This document shows, piece after piece, positions 49,092 to 59,305 of a stretch of 64,000 nucleotides of DNA; position 1 is the stretch's first letter, and every line of letters begins with the position of its first letter. A program made the position numbers and the translations under genes. The stretch covers positions 62,001-126,000 of the forward strand of contig NZ_MVOH01000014.1 in NCBI RefSeq assembly GCF_002286935.1, in the 5' to 3' direction. The notes below the pieces were generated by a model. The model was not told where the DNA came from. It searched no databases and saw only the letters and a program-made list of their open reading frames with translations. This DNA comes from Bifidobacterium criceti (GTDB lineage Bacteria; Actinomycetota; Actinomycetes; Actinomycetales; Bifidobacteriaceae).

Positions 49092-49637
49092 CTATGCCGG
49101 TTCCCGCTGCGCGGCAAGCGCCTTCGCGACCGCATCCTTGAGCCCTTCCCAGCCGAGCAGCGCGCATTTGATGCGCATCGGGTATTTCGAGACACCTTGG
49201 AAGACGGTCGCGTCGCCGAGCTCGTCCATCGCCGCCTCATCGTCGAGTCCCACGCCACGTGACTGCATGAGCGCATGGAACTCGTCGGACAGATGCATCG
49301 CCTCGTCGACGGTGAGCCCCTGCACGAGGTCCACCATAATCGACAGGCTCGCCTGTGAGATCGAGCATCCCTGGCCGTCCCAGACGATGTCATCGATGCG
49401 GTGCGGCTCGTCACGCCCCACTTCGACGTGCACGGTGACCTCGTCGCCGCATGTGGGATTGAACTGATGTGACCGGGCCGTCGAACACGATTCATGCGCG
49501 GCGGCGACATGCGACTCCCCCATCGTCGCGTCATCGTCTGCCGCGGGCAATGTGCCTTTGCCGTGCGGATGCCGTGAGGCGTCGAGGATGACCTCCTGAT
49601 ACATCTGTTCGAGTTCGGCGTTGCTCGTGTCGCCCAT
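49092..49637 (-). CDS. sufU: Fe-S cluster scaffold / sulfur acceptor SufU
   Basis: SufU accepts sulfur from SufS for cluster building. The 181-residue protein has the three SufU cysteines in PTCGD (Cys63), GQGCSISQAS and IKCALLGW, and the helical N-terminus LEQMYQEVILDASRHP. Residues about 33-57 form an insert with an extra cysteine (SCSTARSH) compared with typical SufU of about 145-155 residues. The SufS-SufU-SufT gene order is standard for Gram-positives. Confidence 0.93.
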   Translation of the reverse strand: MGDTSNAELEQMYQEVILDASRHPHGKGTLPAADDDATMGESHVAAAHESCSTARSHQFNPTCGDEVTVHVEVGRDEPHRIDDIVWDGQGCSISQASLSIMVDLVQGLTVDEAMHLSDEFHALMQSRGVGLDDEAAMDELGDATVFQGVSKYPMRIKCALLGWEGLKDAVAKALAAQREPA

Positions 49638-49726
49638 GTCCGTTCCTTTCCGTTGCGCGGTGCACCGCGCGTGTCCTACCGAGCCAACACGGTGGCCGGG
49701 GTGCCGTATTCCCGTATGGAGTGCGT

Positions 49727-50995
49727 TCAGCGTGTGAAGAATGGGCGCACGCCTTCGACGGCCTCGATGAGCGCGTGCACGTCGTCGACGGTGTTGTAGA
49801 CGCCGCTGGACGCGCGGTTCGACGCGAAGACGCCGAAATGACGGTGGATCGGCTGCGCGCAGTGGTGGCCGACGCGAATCGCGATGCCCTGCGCGTCGAT
49901 GTACTGTCCGACGTCGTGCGGGTGCACGTCGTCGATTTCGAACGCGACGGTGCCGATCCGGTCCTTGTTTCCTTCGGGTCCTAGGATGCGCACGCCGTCG
50001 ATGCGTCCGAGCTTGAGCAGTTCCTCCGTCAGCGTCCGCTCATGCGCGGCGATCGCGTCCATGCCGATGCCCATCATCCAGTCCGCGGCGGCGCCTGCGG
50101 CGACGACCTGCGCGACCGGTTGTGTGCCCGCTTCGAAGCGCGCCGGCGGCGCCATGTAGAGGGCTGGCTTGTCCATGTAGGCGAGTTCGACCATCGAGCC
50201 GCCGAAGCGCGCCGGCGGCAGCTGCTCGAGGAGCGCGCGCTTGCCGTAGAGGAAGCCGACGCCTGTCGGTCCGTACATCTTGTGCGCGCTGAACGCAGCG
50301 AAGTCGACGTCGAGCGCGTGGAAGTCGACGGGGATGTGCGGCACCGATTGGCACGCATCGAGCACGAAGAGCGCGCCGACGTCGTGCGCGCGCCTGATGA
50401 TCGGCGCGATGTCGGTTATCGCGCCGGTCACGTTGCCGATGTGTGTGACGGCGACGATGCGCGTGCGTTCGGTGATCGTCTCATCCGCAAGGTCGGCCAT
50501 GATGCGGCCGTCCTCGTCGAGTTCGAGCCATGTGAGCGTCGCGCCCGTGCGTGCGGCGAGCTCTTGGAACGGCAACAGGACCGAATGGTGTTCGGCGCGC
50601 GAGACGACGATCTCGTCGCCCGGCTTGAACGCGAAGCGTTCGGCTTCGGGGCCTCCGCGGCCGAGCGACGCGTTGCCGATCGCCGTCGCGAGCAGGTTGA
50701 GCGCATCGGTCGCGCCCATCGTCACGACGAGCTCCTCGCCGCCTTCCTCACTTGAGGCGCCGACGAGGCGCGCGACTTTCGCACGCGCCTCCTCGAACGC
50801 GACGGTCGCCCGCGACGCGAGCGTATGCGCGCCACGGTGCACGCCCGCGTTGTCCGTCTCATAGAACGCCGTTTCCACGTCGATGACGCATTGTGGCTTC
50901 TGCGCGGTCGCGCCGCTGTCGAGGTAGACGAGCGGATGCCCGTTGATCTCCTGGCCGAGGATCGGGAATTGCGAGCGTATCGCGCTGAAGTCCAT
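49727..50995 (-). CDS. sufS: Cysteine desulfurase SufS
   Basis: SufS is a PLP enzyme that takes sulfur from cysteine. The 422-residue protein has LDSGATAQKP, HHSVLLPFQELA (PLP histidine), the PLP lysine in FSAHKMYGPTGVGFLYG, and the catalytic cysteine in RVGHHCAQPIH. Start 50995 has GGAAGGAACGACC upstream. The GTG just before it could also begin translation. It follows sufC with a 50-base gap. Confidence 0.95.
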   Translation of the reverse strand: MDFSAIRSQFPILGQEINGHPLVYLDSGATAQKPQCVIDVETAFYETDNAGVHRGAHTLASRATVAFEEARAKVARLVGASSEEGGEELVVTMGATDALNLLATAIGNASLGRGGPEAERFAFKPGDEIVVSRAEHHSVLLPFQELAARTGATLTWLELDEDGRIMADLADETITERTRIVAVTHIGNVTGAITDIAPIIRRAHDVGALFVLDACQSVPHIPVDFHALDVDFAAFSAHKMYGPTGVGFLYGKRALLEQLPPARFGGSMVELAYMDKPALYMAPPARFEAGTQPVAQVVAAGAAADWMMGIGMDAIAAHERTLTEELLKLGRIDGVRILGPEGNKDRIGTVAFEIDDVHPHDVGQYIDAQGIAIRVGHHCAQPIHRHFGVFASNRASSGVYNTVDDVHALIEAVEGVRPFFTR

Positions 50996-51045
50996 CACTG
51001 GTCGTTCCTTCCGTCGATGGGTGTCGGGGATATCCGGATCGTTGC

Positions 51046-51825
51046 TCAGGCGAGCGCCGATTCGGAATCGGAGCCTTCCGGCAGGTATTCGTCGTAGCCG
51101 CGCTCCTCGAGTTCGTCGGCGAGCTCGGGGCCGCCCGTCTTGACGAAGTGGCCGTCGGCGAACACGTGGACGATGTCGGGCTTGATGTATTTGAGGATGC
51201 GCGTGTAGTGCGTCACCATGAGGATGCCGAAGTCGTTCGCCTCCTTCGCGCGGTTGACACCCTCCGAGACAATGCGCAACGCGTCGACGTCGAGTCCTGA
51301 GTCGGTCTCGTCGAGGATCGCGAACTTCGGTTTGAGCAGTTCGAGCTGGAGCACTTCGGCGCGTTTCTTCTCGCCGCCGGAGAAGCCTTCGTTGACCGAA
51401 CGCGTCGCGAACTTCGGGTCCATCTTGAGGCGGCGCATCGCCTCGGTCAGTTCCTTCGTCCAGGTGCGGATCGCGGGCGCCCTGCCGTCGATCTCGGTCT
51501 TCGCGGTGCGCAGGAAGTTCGTCATCGAGACGCCGGGAACCTCGACCGGGTACTGCATCGCGAGGAACAGGCCCGCCTTCGCGCGCTCGTCGGGTGTCAT
51601 CATCAGGATGTCCTCGCCGTCGAGGAGGACTTCACCGGAGTCGACCTCATATTTCGGGTGTCCCGCGAGCGTGTAGGCGAGCGTCGATTTGCCCGAGCCG
51701 TTCGGCCCCATGATCGCGTGCGTCTCGCCGGAGTTGACGGTGAGGTTGACGCCGCGCAGGATCTGCTTGCGGCCTTCCTTCGTCTCGACCGATGCGTAGA
51801 GGTCTTTGATTTCGAGCGTGGGCAT
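51046..51825 (-). CDS. sufC: Fe-S assembly ATPase SufC
   Basis: SufC is the ABC-type ATPase that powers SufBCD. The 259-residue protein has Walker A GPNGSGKST, signature FSGGEKKRAEVLQ, and Walker B FAILDETDSGLDVDAL, the family's characteristic variant. Its ATG follows the sufD stop directly, with no gap. Confidence 0.96.
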   Translation of the reverse strand: MPTLEIKDLYASVETKEGRKQILRGVNLTVNSGETHAIMGPNGSGKSTLAYTLAGHPKYEVDSGEVLLDGEDILMMTPDERAKAGLFLAMQYPVEVPGVSMTNFLRTAKTEIDGRAPAIRTWTKELTEAMRRLKMDPKFATRSVNEGFSGGEKKRAEVLQLELLKPKFAILDETDSGLDVDALRIVSEGVNRAKEANDFGILMVTHYTRILKYIKPDIVHVFADGHFVKTGGPELADELEERGYDEYLPEGSDSESALA

Positions 51826-53052
51826 TTACTTCTCCTCCAATACGGTTTGCATGGCTTCGTCTTCTCCGCGCGCCAGACGGCGGTCGATCGCGTTCATCAG
51901 ATGGTCCGCGAGTTCGTCGATGCCGATCTCCTCGACGAGTTCGCCGAAGAAGCCGCGCACGACGAGTTTGCGCGCCTGGGGCTCGGGGATGCCGCGCGAC
52001 TGCAGGTAGAACAGCTCCTCGTCGTCGAAACGGCCGACGGAGCTCGCGTGCCCAGCGCCGATGATGTTGCCGTTCTCGATTTCGAGGTTCGGTTCGGAGT
52101 CGGCGACGGCGCCCGGTGTGAGCACGAGGTTGCGGTTGAGCTCATAGGAGTCGGTGCCGGGGGCGGTCGGTTCGATGAGCGCGTTGCCGACCCATGTCGA
52201 ATGCGCGTCTTTGCCGCTCAGGGCGCCTTTGTAGACGACGCGCGATTTGCATTCGGGATGGTTGTGCACGACCATCGTCCGGTGTTCGATGTGTTCTCCG
52301 GGATCGACGAAGTAGATGCCGAGCATGTTGACGTCGCCGTGCGCGCCGCCGAAGTCCTGGTCGATGCGGATGCGCACGAACGCGCCGCCGAGGGTGACGA
52401 CGGAGTGACGCAGCGACGATTCCGCACCCAGATGGATGCGGTGGTTCGCGACGTGTTTCGAGACGGGTCCCCATTCCTGGATGAACGTCGTGCTGATGTG
52501 CGCGTCGCGTCCGGTGACGATCTCGACGCCTTCGGCGAGGCGCGCGTCGCCGTCGTGTTCGATGACGATGTCGCCGTGCACGCCGTCGCGTGCGGCGATG
52601 ACGAAGTGGAGCGCGTCAAGGTCGAGGCCCGCGCCGTGCACACGCACGAGCACGGGGCGCTGCGTGTCGCGTTTGAGTTCGACGACCCATGCGCGTGTCG
52701 CGCTGTTCCATTCGACCGCCGAGACGCGGTCGTTCGGCTTGCCGACGGTGCCGGACAGGTCCTCCCCGAGCGTCGTCTCGCGTACATCGACGTCGTCGGC
52801 GTCGAGCGGCGAGCCGTCGATCGCACTCACCGAGATGCGTGTCGCGCCGCTCGGTGTGAAGGGGTCGAAGAATTCGGGGATGCGCTCGACCGGCGTGAAG
52901 CGCCAATCCTCCTGCTTGCGCGTCGGCGCGGCGAAATCGGCCAGGTCGAACGAGCGTGGGTTCGTGTCCGCGCTCGACGGCATCGCCGCGGGCACAGCGT
53001 ACGGGTCGTTCGGATCCGCGACCGGGATGTTGATTTCTTTGCGGTCTGCCAT
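51826..53052 (-). CDS. sufD: Fe-S assembly protein SufD
   Basis: SufD is a beta-helix scaffold partner of SufB. The 408-residue protein has the C-terminal SufBD signature (ENGNIIGAGHASSVGRFDDE, ELFYLQSRGI) and residues such as NHPECKSRVVYKGALSG. It starts three bases after the sufB stop. In the complex, SufD and SufB form the pseudo-dimeric core to which SufC binds. Confidence 0.94.
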   Translation of the reverse strand: MADRKEINIPVADPNDPYAVPAAMPSSADTNPRSFDLADFAAPTRKQEDWRFTPVERIPEFFDPFTPSGATRISVSAIDGSPLDADDVDVRETTLGEDLSGTVGKPNDRVSAVEWNSATRAWVVELKRDTQRPVLVRVHGAGLDLDALHFVIAARDGVHGDIVIEHDGDARLAEGVEIVTGRDAHISTTFIQEWGPVSKHVANHRIHLGAESSLRHSVVTLGGAFVRIRIDQDFGGAHGDVNMLGIYFVDPGEHIEHRTMVVHNHPECKSRVVYKGALSGKDAHSTWVGNALIEPTAPGTDSYELNRNLVLTPGAVADSEPNLEIENGNIIGAGHASSVGRFDDEELFYLQSRGIPEPQARKLVVRGFFGELVEEIGIDELADHLMNAIDRRLARGEDEAMQTVLEEK

Positions 53053-53055
53053 CGG

Positions 53056-54552
53056 TCAGCCCACCGATCCTTCCATCTGCAGTTCGACAAGGCGATTGAG
53101 CTCAAGCGCGTATTCCATCGGCAGCTCACGGCTGATCGGTTCGACGAAGCCGCGCACGATCATCGCCATCGCCTCTTTTTCTTCGATGCCACGGCTCATC
53201 AGGTAGAACAACTGGTCTTCCGAGACCTTCGACACCGTCGCCTCGTGGGCCATCGACACGTCGTCTTCGCGCACGTCGACATGCGGATAGGTGTCGGAAC
53301 GTGAGAAATCGTCCACGAGCAGCGCGTCGCACACCACATTCGAGCTGGCGCCCTCCGCGCCGTCCACGATCTTGACGAGACCGCGGTAGGCGCTGCGGCC
53401 GCCGCCGCGCGAAATCGACTTGGCCACGATCGTCGAGCTCGTGTGCGGGGCCAGATGGATCATCTTGGCACCGGTGTCCTGGTATTGGCCTTGGCCGGCG
53501 AAGCCAAGCGACATCGTGGACGCGTTCGCATACGGTTCGGCGAGAATGCACGCCGGGTATTTCATCGTCGCCTTCGAGCCGATGTTGCCGTCGACCCATT
53601 CCATCGTGGCGCCTTCGCGCACATAGGCGCGTTGCGTGACGAGGTTGTAGACGTTGTTCGACCAGTTCTGCACGGTCGTGTAACGCACGCGCGCGTTCTT
53701 CTCGACGATGATCTCGACGATCGCGGCGTGCAGCGAGTCGGTCGAGTAGATCGGCGCGGTGCAGCCTTCCACATAGTGCACGTACGAGCCTTCGTCGGCG
53801 ATGATGAGCGTGCGTTCGAACTGGCCCATGTTCGGCGTGTTGATGCGGAAGTAGGCCTGCAGCGGGATGTCGACGTGCACGCCCTTCGGCACATACACGA
53901 ACGAGCCGCCCGACCATGCGGCGGTGTTGAGCGCGCCGAACTTGTTGTCCTCGGGCGGCACGACCGTGCCGAAGTACTTCCTGACGAGGTCCGGGTATTC
54001 GCGCACGGCCGTGTCGGTGTCGACGAAGATGACGCCCTGCTTCGCGAGGTCCTCCTGGATCGAATTGTAGATGACCTCGGATTCGTACTGTGCGGCGACG
54101 CCGGAGACGAGACGGCTCTTCTCGGCCTCGGGGATGCCGAGCCGGTCGTAGGTCTCGCGGATGTCGTCGGGCAGGTCCTCCCAGCTCGCCGCCTGCTTGC
54201 CGACGGGCTTGACGTAGTATTTGAAGTCCTCGGCGTGGAATCCGGACAGGTCGACGCCCCACTTCGGCATCGGCTGTTCGACGAAGGCCTTGTAGCCGCG
54301 CAAGCGCATGTCAAGCATCCATTGCGGCTCGTGCTTGTCCGCCGAGATCTCACGCACGACGTGCTCGTCGATGCCTTTCTTCGCCGCTTCGCCGGCGGCG
54401 TCGGAATCGTGCCATCCATACGAGTATTCACCGAACTGTTCGATGATCTCGTCGTCCTGTCGTATCTTGTCCTCGTTGACGCGGCCGCGATCAGCCACAT
54501 ACTGATTCATCTCCACGTCGTTCGCTGCGTTGGGCATCTGGTCGTCTGCCAC
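53056..54552 (-). CDS. sufB: Fe-S assembly scaffold SufB
   Basis: SufB is the scaffold on which new clusters are built. The 498-residue protein has [40 protein letters not shown] with the functional cysteine, and the SufBD C-terminal pattern [20 protein letters not shown]. The start is GTG at 54552 with GAGAGG upstream. ATG 54537 is an alternative. It is the first gene of the operon, and no sufR-type regulator is adjacent. Confidence 0.95.
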   Translation of the reverse strand: MADDQMPNAANDVEMNQYVADRGRVNEDKIRQDDEIIEQFGEYSYGWHDSDAAGEAAKKGIDEHVVREISADKHEPQWMLDMRLRGYKAFVEQPMPKWGVDLSGFHAEDFKYYVKPVGKQAASWEDLPDDIRETYDRLGIPEAEKSRLVSGVAAQYESEVIYNSIQEDLAKQGVIFVDTDTAVREYPDLVRKYFGTVVPPEDNKFGALNTAAWSGGSFVYVPKGVHVDIPLQAYFRINTPNMGQFERTLIIADEGSYVHYVEGCTAPIYSTDSLHAAIVEIIVEKNARVRYTTVQNWSNNVYNLVTQRAYVREGATMEWVDGNIGSKATMKYPACILAEPYANASTMSLGFAGQGQYQDTGAKMIHLAPHTSSTIVAKSISRGGGRSAYRGLVKIVDGAEGASSNVVCDALLVDDFSRSDTYPHVDVREDDVSMAHEATVSKVSEDQLFYLMSRGIEEKEAMAMIVRGFVEPISRELPMEYALELNRLVELQMEGSVG

Positions 54553-54672
54553 AGGTCGCCGCCTCTCGTTTGCCTTGGTCTTGTTCCGCATTACATGGTA
54601 ACGGACGACGTATGGACACGCCAGTGCCGTTCGCCGACGCGGATTGAGATTGTCGTCACATCGGCGCGGATA

Positions 54673-54723
54673 CGCCGTGGGCGGCCGGAACCGAACGTGC
54701 ATCGGTTCCGGCCGCCCACGGCG
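54673..54723 (-). terminator. Terminator of the L,D-transpeptidase gene
   Basis: A perfect 22-bp stem (54673-54694 with 54702-54723, starting CGCCGTGGGCGGCC) has a 7-base loop. It lies 32 bases past the transpeptidase stop and before the sufB leader. Confidence 0.75.
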
Positions 54724-54755
54724 TCGCGCGAGGTGCCTGCGTGGCCCCCCAGTGG

Positions 54756-56357
54756 TCACAGCTGGATGTGCACGGTCGTGCCGAGCGGCGCGAAGTCGTA
54801 GAGCGACTGCGCCGTGTCCCACCCGAGTGAGACGCAGCCATGCGTGCGGTTGACCATCGATGTCAGCTCGTCGTTGCTGACGGGCGCCGAGGTCGCGATG
54901 CGGTGGATCGCGCAGCCGTCATCGGTGAAGTAGTTCGAGAACCCGACGTTCGGGATGTCCCATTTCTCGACGCGGCCGTCGGGGAGTTTGATGTTTCCCC
55001 GCATCGTCTCGTTCTCCATCTTGCGGAAGATCTTGAAATCGCCCGTCGGCGTGCAGAAGTCGCCTTCGCACGCGCCCGTCGTGTCGTTGTTGTCCTGCCC
55101 GACGAGCACATTGATCGCCTTGATCTGTTTGCCGTTCTCGATGAAGTACAGTTTCTTGTCGGACATGTCGACGATGATGTGGCGTTTCGTCTTCTTGACC
55201 TGCATCTTGTCGACGTCGCCGTCCACCTGCACGTCGCTTTTGCCATTCGCGAACGCCTCGGCGGCCTGCTGTCCGACGTTCGCGTCGGCGCCTTCCTTGA
55301 TTGTGACGCCGTCGTGGCCTTCGGAGATGACCTTGATCTCCTCGTCGTTGTTGTTGACGATGACTTCGCGGTCCTCCTTCGTCGACGAATAGTGCGGTTT
55401 GATGTCGTCGTCGTAGTGCTTCTGGAGTTTGGCCGCATCGTAGACGACGACGCCGTCACGCGACTCGCCGTCCTTGAGCGTCGATTCCTTGTTCGGTTCG
55501 ATGCGTACGGAGTCGAGGAGCGCCTTGGCGCCGAAGCTCGCGACCTTCTCGTCGCCGATCGCGATGCCGGCGTTGCCGTCGATGAGTTTGTTGAGCGTCT
55601 CCTTCGCCTCGCCGGCGGTCGCGTCGTCGATGGTCGGCTTGATCGTGTCCATCGTGAGTTCGACCGTCTTCGCGGTGGAGCCGCCAAGCGACGTGATCGT
55701 CCTGACGGCCTCGTCGGCGACGTCCTTCGCGTCCGCGCCCGACCCGTCCGCGCCGGAGACCGTCTCGACGTGCGCGCCGTCGTCGGTGAGCTTGAGGGAG
55801 GCATCGACCGGCTTCGTGCTGTTCGTGCCGAGTTTCGCGTCGAGCACGGACGCATCGGTCTCGGGGGTGATCTGCGGATCCACATCCTTCTTGTCCCACG
55901 GCATGTACCGCGTCCATACGCTGCCGTCACGCTTGGCGTCGACGGCCTGCTTCGCGATCGCGTCCGCGTCCACATCGATGCCGAGGTCGGCCGCGGTGAC
56001 ATTGGCGGTCGTGCCTTCATAGCTCACGGGGACGGATACGGATGCGACCTGGTCGTCGATCATCCGCGCGATCTGGCTTTCGTCCTTGCCTGCGACGGAA
56101 TGCCCCCAGAGCGTCGTGCCGGGAAGCGCGCGGTTTTGGAAATACGCATACGTCCCAGTGGCCGCCGCCCCCGCGAGCACGACCGCGCCGAGCACGATCC
56201 ATGGCCATATGCGGCGCTTCTTGGGTTGCTGCGGTTTGCGTGCGATCTCAAGATCGTCCACATCGGCACCGGCCGGCCGCCCTACGCCTTGCGTGGCGGG
56301 CGCGAACAGGCCTTCCCCATCACCGCCGACGCCATGGTTTCCATTGGAAAAAGACAT
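54756..56357 (-). CDS. L,D-transpeptidase (YkuD) with peptidoglycan-binding repeats
   Basis: This 533-residue surface enzyme forms 3-3 peptidoglycan crosslinks or attaches proteins. An N-terminal cytoplasmic tail precedes a single membrane anchor at about residues 50-72. An extracellular part with two domains like PG_binding_4 ([17 protein letters not shown] regions) follows, then a C-terminal YkuD domain with HRIATSAPV and the catalytic pair in [12 protein letters not shown] (Cys near 508). The start 56357 is preceded by AAGGGAAACC. The basic patch KPQQPKKRR before the helix fits a type II orientation. Confidence 0.9.
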   Translation of the reverse strand: MSFSNGNHGVGGDGEGLFAPATQGVGRPAGADVDDLEIARKPQQPKKRRIWPWIVLGAVVLAGAAATGTYAYFQNRALPGTTLWGHSVAGKDESQIARMIDDQVASVSVPVSYEGTTANVTAADLGIDVDADAIAKQAVDAKRDGSVWTRYMPWDKKDVDPQITPETDASVLDAKLGTNSTKPVDASLKLTDDGAHVETVSGADGSGADAKDVADEAVRTITSLGGSTAKTVELTMDTIKPTIDDATAGEAKETLNKLIDGNAGIAIGDEKVASFGAKALLDSVRIEPNKESTLKDGESRDGVVVYDAAKLQKHYDDDIKPHYSSTKEDREVIVNNNDEEIKVISEGHDGVTIKEGADANVGQQAAEAFANGKSDVQVDGDVDKMQVKKTKRHIIVDMSDKKLYFIENGKQIKAINVLVGQDNNDTTGACEGDFCTPTGDFKIFRKMENETMRGNIKLPDGRVEKWDIPNVGFSNYFTDDGCAIHRIATSAPVSNDELTSMVNRTHGCVSLGWDTAQSLYDFAPLGTTVHIQL

Positions 56358-56372
56358 TGGTTTCCCTTGCAC

Positions 56373-56398
56373 AAAAAAATCCGTTGATTCGCTTCAAC
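56373..56398 (-). terminator. Short stem with T-run between pyrG and the transpeptidase
   Basis: On the - strand GTTGA-AGCGAA-TCAAC is followed by GGA and seven Ts. The stem is only 5 bp, so pyrG termination here is uncertain. Confidence 0.35.
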
Positions 56399-56521
56399 AA
56401 TAGAGGAAGGTCGTGAACAATGCCATGTCCACGACCACAATGGGTGCCATATCTGCACGAAACTTCCACGAACGGGGCCGATGTGCGGCGCCCCGTCTGC
56501 GGAAGCATCGCGCAGGTCCGC

Positions 56522-58183
56522 TCAGCGCTGCGCCTGGTGCTCGAGCGAGGCCTTGACAAGACCGGCGAAGAGCGGGTGCGGTTTCGTCGGGCGAGACTTG
56601 AATTCCGGGTGCGCCTGCGTCGCGACATAGAACGGATGCACGTCCTGCGGCAGTTCGACGAATTCGGTCAGTTCGCCGTCCGGGCTCTGTCCGGAGATGA
56701 CGAGTCCGCCTTCGCGCAGACGGTCCTTGTAGGCGACATTGACCTCATAGCGGTGGCGGTGGCGTTCGGTCACGTGCGTCGTGCCATAGAGCCGCGCGAC
56801 GAGCGAATCCTCGAGCAGGTCGGCCGGGTACGAGCCGAGACGCATCGTGTGGCCCATGTCGCCGTTGCCGGCGACGATGTCCTTCTGCTCCTCCATCGTC
56901 GCGATGACCGGGTTCGGGCAGTCCGGATCGAACTCGGTCGATCCCGCGTCCTCGATGCCGAGCACGTCGCGCGCGTATTCGATGACCATCGACTGCAGGC
57001 CGAGGCACAGGCCGAGCACCGGCAACTTGTGCTCGCGCGCGTAGCGCAGCGCGCCGATCTTGCCGTCGATGCCACGGATGCCGAAACCACCGGGGATGAC
57101 GATGCCGTCCATCTGGTCGAGCGCCGCTGCGGCGCCTTCCTCAGTCTCGCAACGGTCGGCCGCGACCCATTTGACGTTGACCTTCGCCCAGTTCGCGAAG
57201 CCGCCGGCCTTGATCGCCTCGGTCACGGACAGATAGGCGTCCGGCAGGTCGATGTATTTGCCGACGATCGCGATGTTGACCTCGTGCTTCGGATGGTGCA
57301 CGCGTTCGAGCAGGTCCTCCCACTCGTCCCAGTCGACGTCGTGGAACGGCAGTCCGAGTTCGCGCACGACATACGTGTCGAGCCCCTCGTCGAAGAGCAC
57401 CTTCGGCACGTCGTAGATGCTTGCGGCGTCCACGCAGTTGACGACGCCTTCGGGGTCGACGTCGCACATGAGCGAGATCTTGTCCTTGATGCCCTGGTTG
57501 AGCGGACGGTCGGAGCGCAGCACGAGCGCGTCCGGCGTGATGCCGAGCTGGCGCAGCATCATGACGGAATGCTGCGTCGGCTTCGTCTTGAGTTCGTGGG
57601 CGGCCGCGATGTACGGGACGAGCGAGACGTGGATGAACATGCAGTTCTCCGGTCCGAGCTCACGGCGCACTTCGCGCGCGGCCTCGAGGAACGGCTGCGA
57701 TTCGATGTCTCCGACGGTGCCGCCGATCTCGGTGATGATGACATCGACGTCGTCGGAGGCCTGGGCGCGCATGCGCGACTTGATCTCGTTCGTGATGTGC
57801 GGGATGACCTGCACGCACTGGCCGAGGTATTCGCCCGCGCGCTCCTTGCGCAGGACCTCCTGGTAGATCTGCCCCGTCGTGACGTTCGCCTTCTGCGACA
57901 GGAAGACATCGAGGAAACGCTCGTAGTGGCCGATGTCGAGATCGGTCTCGGCACCGTCCTCGGTCACATAGACCTCGCCATGCTGGAACGGGTTCATCGT
58001 GCCCGGATCGACGTTGATGTAGGGGTCGAGTTTCTGCTGGAGGACGCGGATGCCGCGGCTGCGCAGCAGACGGCCCAAGGATGATGCGGTGAGACCCTTG
58101 CCGAGGGAGGAGACGACGCCTCCGGTGACGAAGATGTGTTTCGTGACGTGTTCCTGAGCATTGCCATGTTGTCTTCTAGCCAT
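56522..58183 (-). CDS. pyrG: CTP synthase
   Basis: PyrG makes CTP from UTP with glutamine and ATP, and connects to the UMP pathway encoded at 4.4-10.8 kb. The 553-residue protein has the synthase domain ([39 protein letters not shown]) and the glutaminase domain with catalytic cysteine in [12 protein letters not shown] and the C-terminal His and Glu in QAHPEFKS. Family length is normal. It is followed by the transpeptidase gene on the same strand. Confidence 0.97.
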   Translation of the reverse strand: MARRQHGNAQEHVTKHIFVTGGVVSSLGKGLTASSLGRLLRSRGIRVLQQKLDPYINVDPGTMNPFQHGEVYVTEDGAETDLDIGHYERFLDVFLSQKANVTTGQIYQEVLRKERAGEYLGQCVQVIPHITNEIKSRMRAQASDDVDVIITEIGGTVGDIESQPFLEAAREVRRELGPENCMFIHVSLVPYIAAAHELKTKPTQHSVMMLRQLGITPDALVLRSDRPLNQGIKDKISLMCDVDPEGVVNCVDAASIYDVPKVLFDEGLDTYVVRELGLPFHDVDWDEWEDLLERVHHPKHEVNIAIVGKYIDLPDAYLSVTEAIKAGGFANWAKVNVKWVAADRCETEEGAAAALDQMDGIVIPGGFGIRGIDGKIGALRYAREHKLPVLGLCLGLQSMVIEYARDVLGIEDAGSTEFDPDCPNPVIATMEEQKDIVAGNGDMGHTMRLGSYPADLLEDSLVARLYGTTHVTERHRHRYEVNVAYKDRLREGGLVISGQSPDGELTEFVELPQDVHPFYVATQAHPEFKSRPTKPHPLFAGLVKASLEHQAQR

Positions 58184-58233
58184 GGGTCTTCATGGTATCG
58201 CTCCGCCGTGACATGGCGGAGCGGTCCACAACC

Positions 58234-59100
58234 TCACTTTCCTTCGATGATGAGCTCGCTCGCCACGCCGTTGAGTTCGACGATGTTCGCCGCGTCCTCG
58301 TCGACGTGCACGCCACCGCCGACGATCGTGCGCGTGCGCAGCCCATGGGTGAGCACGGCGACCGGCGTGCCTTTCGGGACGCTGATGCGCGACGTCGCCG
58401 ACAACTGGTTGACGTCCACGCGTCCGTCGAGTGACAGGCAGTCGATCTCCATGTCGAGGTTGCAGTTGATCTCGACATGCCCGTGCACGTCGTCGAGGTC
58501 GAGGCGCTGCGTACGCACGTCGAGTTCAAGGCCGTCGCATGACAGGCCGCGCACGTGCGCCTCGTAGGCCTTCGCCGCGCATTCCATCGTCGTCACGTAG
58601 CGTTGCGGGATCCATAGGATGACTGAGACGTCGTCCTTCGCGAGCGTCTCGCTTATGCCGCTCCCCCGTTTGACGACGACGTCGAGCCGTTTGGAACGGT
58701 CGTCGATCGACACTTTGAAATGGCGCACCAGTTCGGCGACCGTGTTCGATACGACGCGCACGCGCAGCTGCTCGCCGTCGTAGCCGCGAATCGTCACAGC
58801 ATAGAGCGACCCACAGTCGATGTCGAAATGCTTCGCGCCGTCGATGTCGTAGTTCGTCGCGCTTTCGTAGCGGTATTCGCGCGCCGCCGCGCCACCGGAC
58901 GTGTCCGCGACGCCGAGGAGTGAGTCGACGCTCACGGCGAACACGTCGGCGAGCGCGACGAGGTTCTCGATTTCGGGCCGCCCCGCGCCGCTTTCCCATT
59001 TCGTGATCGCCTGCCGCGAGACGCCTATGCGGTTCGCAAGCTGCTCCTGCGAGAGCGCCGCCTGCCTGCGCAGGTCCTTGAGCCGTGTCGTGAATTCCAT
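58234..59100 (-). CDS. HTH-type regulator with beta-rich adhesin-like (DUF4097) C-terminal region
   Basis: The 288-residue protein has an N-terminal Xre-type helix-turn-helix (LRRQAALSQEQLANRIGVSR, QAITKWESGAGRPEIENL) at about residues 8-60. The remaining 200 residues are rich in short beta strands with repeated DVxVxx patterns (GLELDVRTQRLDLDDVHG), like the DUF4097 putative-adhesin fold. No membrane segment is present, so it is probably a cytoplasmic regulator with a ligand or envelope-stress sensing domain. Start 59100 follows ACAAGGAGCGGC. Its target genes are unknown. Confidence 0.85.
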   Translation of the reverse strand: MEFTTRLKDLRRQAALSQEQLANRIGVSRQAITKWESGAGRPEIENLVALADVFAVSVDSLLGVADTSGGAAAREYRYESATNYDIDGAKHFDIDCGSLYAVTIRGYDGEQLRVRVVSNTVAELVRHFKVSIDDRSKRLDVVVKRGSGISETLAKDDVSVILWIPQRYVTTMECAAKAYEAHVRGLSCDGLELDVRTQRLDLDDVHGHVEINCNLDMEIDCLSLDGRVDVNQLSATSRISVPKGTPVAVLTHGLRTRTIVGGGVHVDEDAANIVELNGVASELIIEGK

Positions 59101-59305
59101 ATGCCGCTCCTTGTGTTCCTTGTCCAGGCACGCCCCTTCGGCGGAGGTACCATTGCGGTGTCGTGACGATGCCCCGCGGCCCTGATAACGCGTGCCACTT
59201 CGTGGCCCCACGCTAACGGCATCGTGGCTTTGCCAACAAGCAACGAACGCCGACATCACGCACATCGGATGCTACGATGCGTGGCATCGGCTTCGTTCCA
59301 ATGGT

